The notes under the pieces are model-generated. The model worked only from the letters and a program-made list of their open reading frames with translations. It was not told the DNA's origin and searched no databases. DNA of 5,712 bases from an uncultured Spirochaetales bacterium (lineage in GTDB: Bacteria > UBP6 > UBA1177): NCBI GenBank assembly GCA_902780365.1, contig CACZFE010000115.1:5911-11622 (forward strand). Direction: 5' to 3'. The position numbers and the translations under genes were made by a program. This document shows positions 1 through 3,500 of this stretch, piece after piece (the first letter of the stretch is position 1; each line of letters begins with the position of its first letter).

Positions 1-477
1 AAAGATTCTATTCCCGAGTTCTCGTTCTACAAAAATTCGGCGGCGTTCGCATTCGCGCCTTTCTTCTGCGAACTTTTCCGCGATACGGAACTTTACACTT
101 TCGTAAGCGAGTTTCTCGAAAACACGATCATGGGTTACTACGAATCGATCAATTCCGAAAATCAAATCGATGTTTCTGCCCTTCCCGACTGGTTCAAAAC
201 GATGCTCCGGAAATTTTTTGAAGACAAATTCGCGATTTTCGGCACGGTTCTCGAACTTTTGGGAGATGGCGGCATTTTGAAAGAAGAAAAATCAAGACAC
301 TCCGAAATAGTCAAAAAACTTCTTCCGAAAGTAAGCGAAAAAATCCCGTCAGCCACGGCTGACGAAATCTACGAAATGCTGTTTTTCCTCGAAAAGAAAG
401 GGGTCCTGAAAGAAAATCTCACCATTTTCGACAAAGAATTGTCTCAGGAATTAACTGATAAAATCAAGGCGTTGTAG
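1..477 (+). CDS. Hypothetical protein, C-terminal part (5' end outside window)
   Basis: Frame 1 is open from the first base to a TAG stop at 475-477, giving 158 residues of a protein that begins to the left of the window. An ATG at 130 is in frame, but the 43 codons before it read as ordinary protein (for example FAPFFCELF and ELYTFVSEFLENT). No Shine-Dalgarno sequence precedes that ATG, so I treat it as internal. The fragment is rich in Phe, Lys and Glu and looks mainly alpha-helical and soluble. I see no signal peptide, clear membrane segment or catalytic motif. The last 60 or so residues (SATADEIYEMLFFLEKKGVL and following) could be a small helical or winged-helix-like unit, but this is only an impression. 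It converges on the large surface-protein gene, with 6 bp between the stops, so the two are not co-transcribed. I do not recognise the family and assign no function. Confidence 0.8.
   Translation, partial: KDSIPEFSFYKNSAAFAFAPFFCELFRDTELYTFVSEFLENTIMGYYESINSENQIDVSALPDWFKTMLRKFFEDKFAIFGTVLELLGDGGILKEEKSRHSEIVKKLLPKVSEKIPSATADEIYEMLFFLEKKGVLKENLTIFDKELSQELTDKIKAL
338..364 (-). terminator. Candidate intrinsic terminator of the large gene, inside the opposing CDS
   Basis: Read on the minus strand, a perfect 7-bp stem (CGTCAGC / GCTGACG, arms at 358-364 and 347-353, 4-nt loop) is followed by GGA and six Ts (343 to 338). It sits about 120 nt past the large gene's stop codon, within the plus-strand coding region. 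On the plus strand no T-run follows. The stem is short and GGA separates it from the T-run, so efficiency may be modest. Confidence 0.45.
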
Positions 478-483
478 AGAAAT

Positions 484-526
484 CTACCTCACGCAGCGGA
501 CATAACGTGAACCTGAGGTAGTTTTA
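484..526 (+). terminator. Inverted repeat at the convergent gene ends, weak terminator candidate
   Basis: A perfect 8-bp inverted repeat (CTACCTCA at 484-491, TGAGGTAG at 514-521) encloses 22 nt and is followed on the plus strand by TTTTA. The left arm includes the stop codon of the large gene. It lies 6 bp after the stop of the plus-strand gene, so it could end that transcript. The large loop and short T-run make it a weak candidate, and it may be chance within coding sequence. Confidence 0.25.
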
Positions 527-3500
527 GCGGAAGCACCTATACTACCGCCATAAAAATTTATATACAGAGCTTCGTTTATACTGGTCATTGAACTTGTAGA
601 AGTCCAGTACGGCTGTTTCGCAACATTTGTAAGATCCGATGCCGGAGAAAATTTGTCATCGTTGATGAGCGAGAAGAGTTCGTTCAGGTTGGGCAGTCTC
701 CAGTCGCTGAAACCGGCATAAGTGAGGCTTTCGCAGTAATCCAAGGCTGCCTGCCATGTTTTGTTTGAGAGGTAGATTTTCTGCCAGATAAGTCCGCTTG
801 TGGTATCTGTGATTATATCATCGCCCTCTACTGTTGACGAAACGAGAACCGCATCAGGCAAATCTGTTCCTCTGACACAGCGTGCATATTTCTTTGTCGA
901 TTTATCGACTCCGGACGAACCGTCTGAAAAATCCAGATACCATTTACTTGTGGAATTTTCCTGAGCGTAGACTTTTGATGTCCAGAATTTTCTGGTGTCG
1001 TTGAAATATTCCGGGTCTGTCGGCGGATTTGTCCTGCTGTTGTCAATGATGGAGTAAAATTCCTTTCTGGTCGGGAGACGCCAGCCTGTTTTCCCTGCGT
1101 AAGTCAATCCTCTGCAGTAATTGTCGGCATCTTCCCAATAGTAGCTTGTATTTTTCACTGTATACTGCCACTCAAGCCCCGTGTTGCTGTCAATAACTGT
1201 TTTTTCGTCTTCAACCGTGCTGTCGATCACGAATTTTTTCGGGGCGCAGAAACCGAAAGACATATACTGCGAATCCTGGCCGAAGAACTCAGCTCCTTTC
1301 GCCGGGCAGCTTATTTCTTCCGAATTGTTGTAACACTTATTCTGACCGGTGCATATTGTGGCAGAACTTACAGGAATACATTCGGAATCATGCCAGATGT
1401 ATCCCTCTTCACAGCCACACGAATAATCTGTGGTGGATATTGCAATACATCCTGATGAATGTTCAACATCTGCGCATGTGTCTGTTACGCACGGGCTCAC
1501 ACATTCTTTTCCGTTCCAGAAATAGTTGTTTCCGCACGGATTTACGCATTCTGTTCCGTTCCATATTCCGGCTCCGCCGTTGCAGGTTTCCGAGCGGACG
1601 CAGCGGACATAATCACTTGACGTTCCTTTAGCGGCTCCGCCTGCGTCTCCGGAAGTAAAACCGATTCCCCACGCATAGGAACTGTAAAGACGTGTGGATG
1701 AAGACCAGAAATAGAGTGAATTTTCTGACGGCACATCAGGGAAGTCTGTGGCAGGAAGATAGTTGTCAACATTTAAGATGGAAACAAGCTCGTTTTTGTT
1801 GGGCACTCTCCAGTCGTTAAAACCGGCGTAAGTCAGATTTTTGCAGTAATCAAGGGCATCCTGCCATGTTGTCGTATTTTCATAATAGGTTTTCTGCCAG
1901 ATAAGACCTGTTGTAGAATCAGTAACGATTTCATCTTCACCGACGGTTGATGTGACAAATTCAGGAGCCCTAATAACGTGACCTCTTACGCAGCGGGCAT
2001 ATTTTCCCGTTTTGGATTTTGCACCCGAATATGAATTTCCTGTAACACCGAAACGGACATACCATGCCTTCTCATTATAAGTTTCCGATGCCCACACATC
2101 ATCCGATGAGTCGAAATAATCAGTGTTTACAGCCGGATTGGATCTGCTGTTGTCAACTATGGTCAGCAGATCTTTAACGGTCGGAAGACGCCATCCGCCT
2201 TTTCCGGCATAAGTAAGTCCTGCACAATACTCGTCTGCTTTGTTCCATGATTCGGTCTCAACTGCTGTCTGCTGCCATTCAAGTCCTGTGTTGTTGTCAA
2301 ATACCGTCACTTCGTTTCCGGCTCTGCTGTCAACAGTGAAATTCTGCGGAATACAGAATCTTGCAGCTGCATAGAAAGCATCCTGACCGAATAAATCTTC
2401 GCTGAATGCAGGACATTCGATCTCTTCATTCGAATCGTCGTAGCACTTATTCTGGCCGGTACAGATGTTTCCGATGGAAAGAGGAACCTGACACTCCGAA
2501 CCGTTCCAGAAAGTTCCGTTTGTGCATTCGCATTCATATTCGTTCCATGCGTAAGCCGTGCATACTCCGCTTGAATTCGGAATAGCGCAGGTCTCGCTTT
2601 CACACGGACTCGGCAGACAGTCGGAATCGTGATAAAAATAGTTGTCGTGGCATTTGTATCTGCACTCGTTCTCGCTCGGAGTTTCGTTGTATACTGCGTT
2701 CTCGGAAGGATACCACTCGTTTCCGTTCCACACCTGGTTTATTTTTGAAGCCGTATTCCAGCTTGCGTGCTCAGGACGTCCCTTGCAGTCAACATTTTCT
2801 CTTGTATTGGCAGTGCACATATTGTTGAGCCAAGTGTAATTTTCATCGCATTTGAAGCTGCATTTATTGATTGAAGTGTCCTCGTTGAAGAGCATTTCGT
2901 TTGCTCTCGGCATCCAGTCGCCGTCGCTCAGGCTCCATTCCTGAACGATCTGAGAAACTGTCCAGACAGCATGTCCCGGAAGCGTTCCGGTACACTGCGC
3001 CAGCTTTTTGTCAATAAGGCATTCCGTCAGATCGTAATCCCAGCTGTAGTGGTCTTTGCATTTGAAGCGGCATTCCGATGTGCTCGGAACTTCATTGTAT
3101 TCCGGAACCGTTGTCGGATACCAGTTTCCGTTGCCGTCGTGATACTGGTTTATAACAGGAGTCTGGTTCCACTCAGCATTTTCAGGCAGTTTGTCTACAT
3201 CGCAACCGTGTGATTCTGAATCCGGAAGGACGCATTTTGAAAGAAGTCCGTCCCATTTATACCTTGAATAGCATACACATGAGTAGCCGTTACCGTCTTC
3301 AGCCGCAGTGCAGACACCGGTCGAGTTTACAGTGTTTCTGCATGGTTCGAAGTTGCACGGATTTACGCATTCTGAGCCGAGGCACTGCTCGTTCTTTCTG
3401 ACGCAGATGAGATATTTTGTGTCGTCTTTGCTGCCAGCCGCTATCGTTCCGCTTTCAAAATCGACAGTCCATGCCTTTGCAGGCTCGCTGGTCGAAGTCG

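Noticed and set aside
130..477. ATG at 130 as the true start of a 115-residue plus-strand protein
   Set aside because: The same frame is open and protein-like back to base 1, and no ribosome-binding site precedes the ATG.
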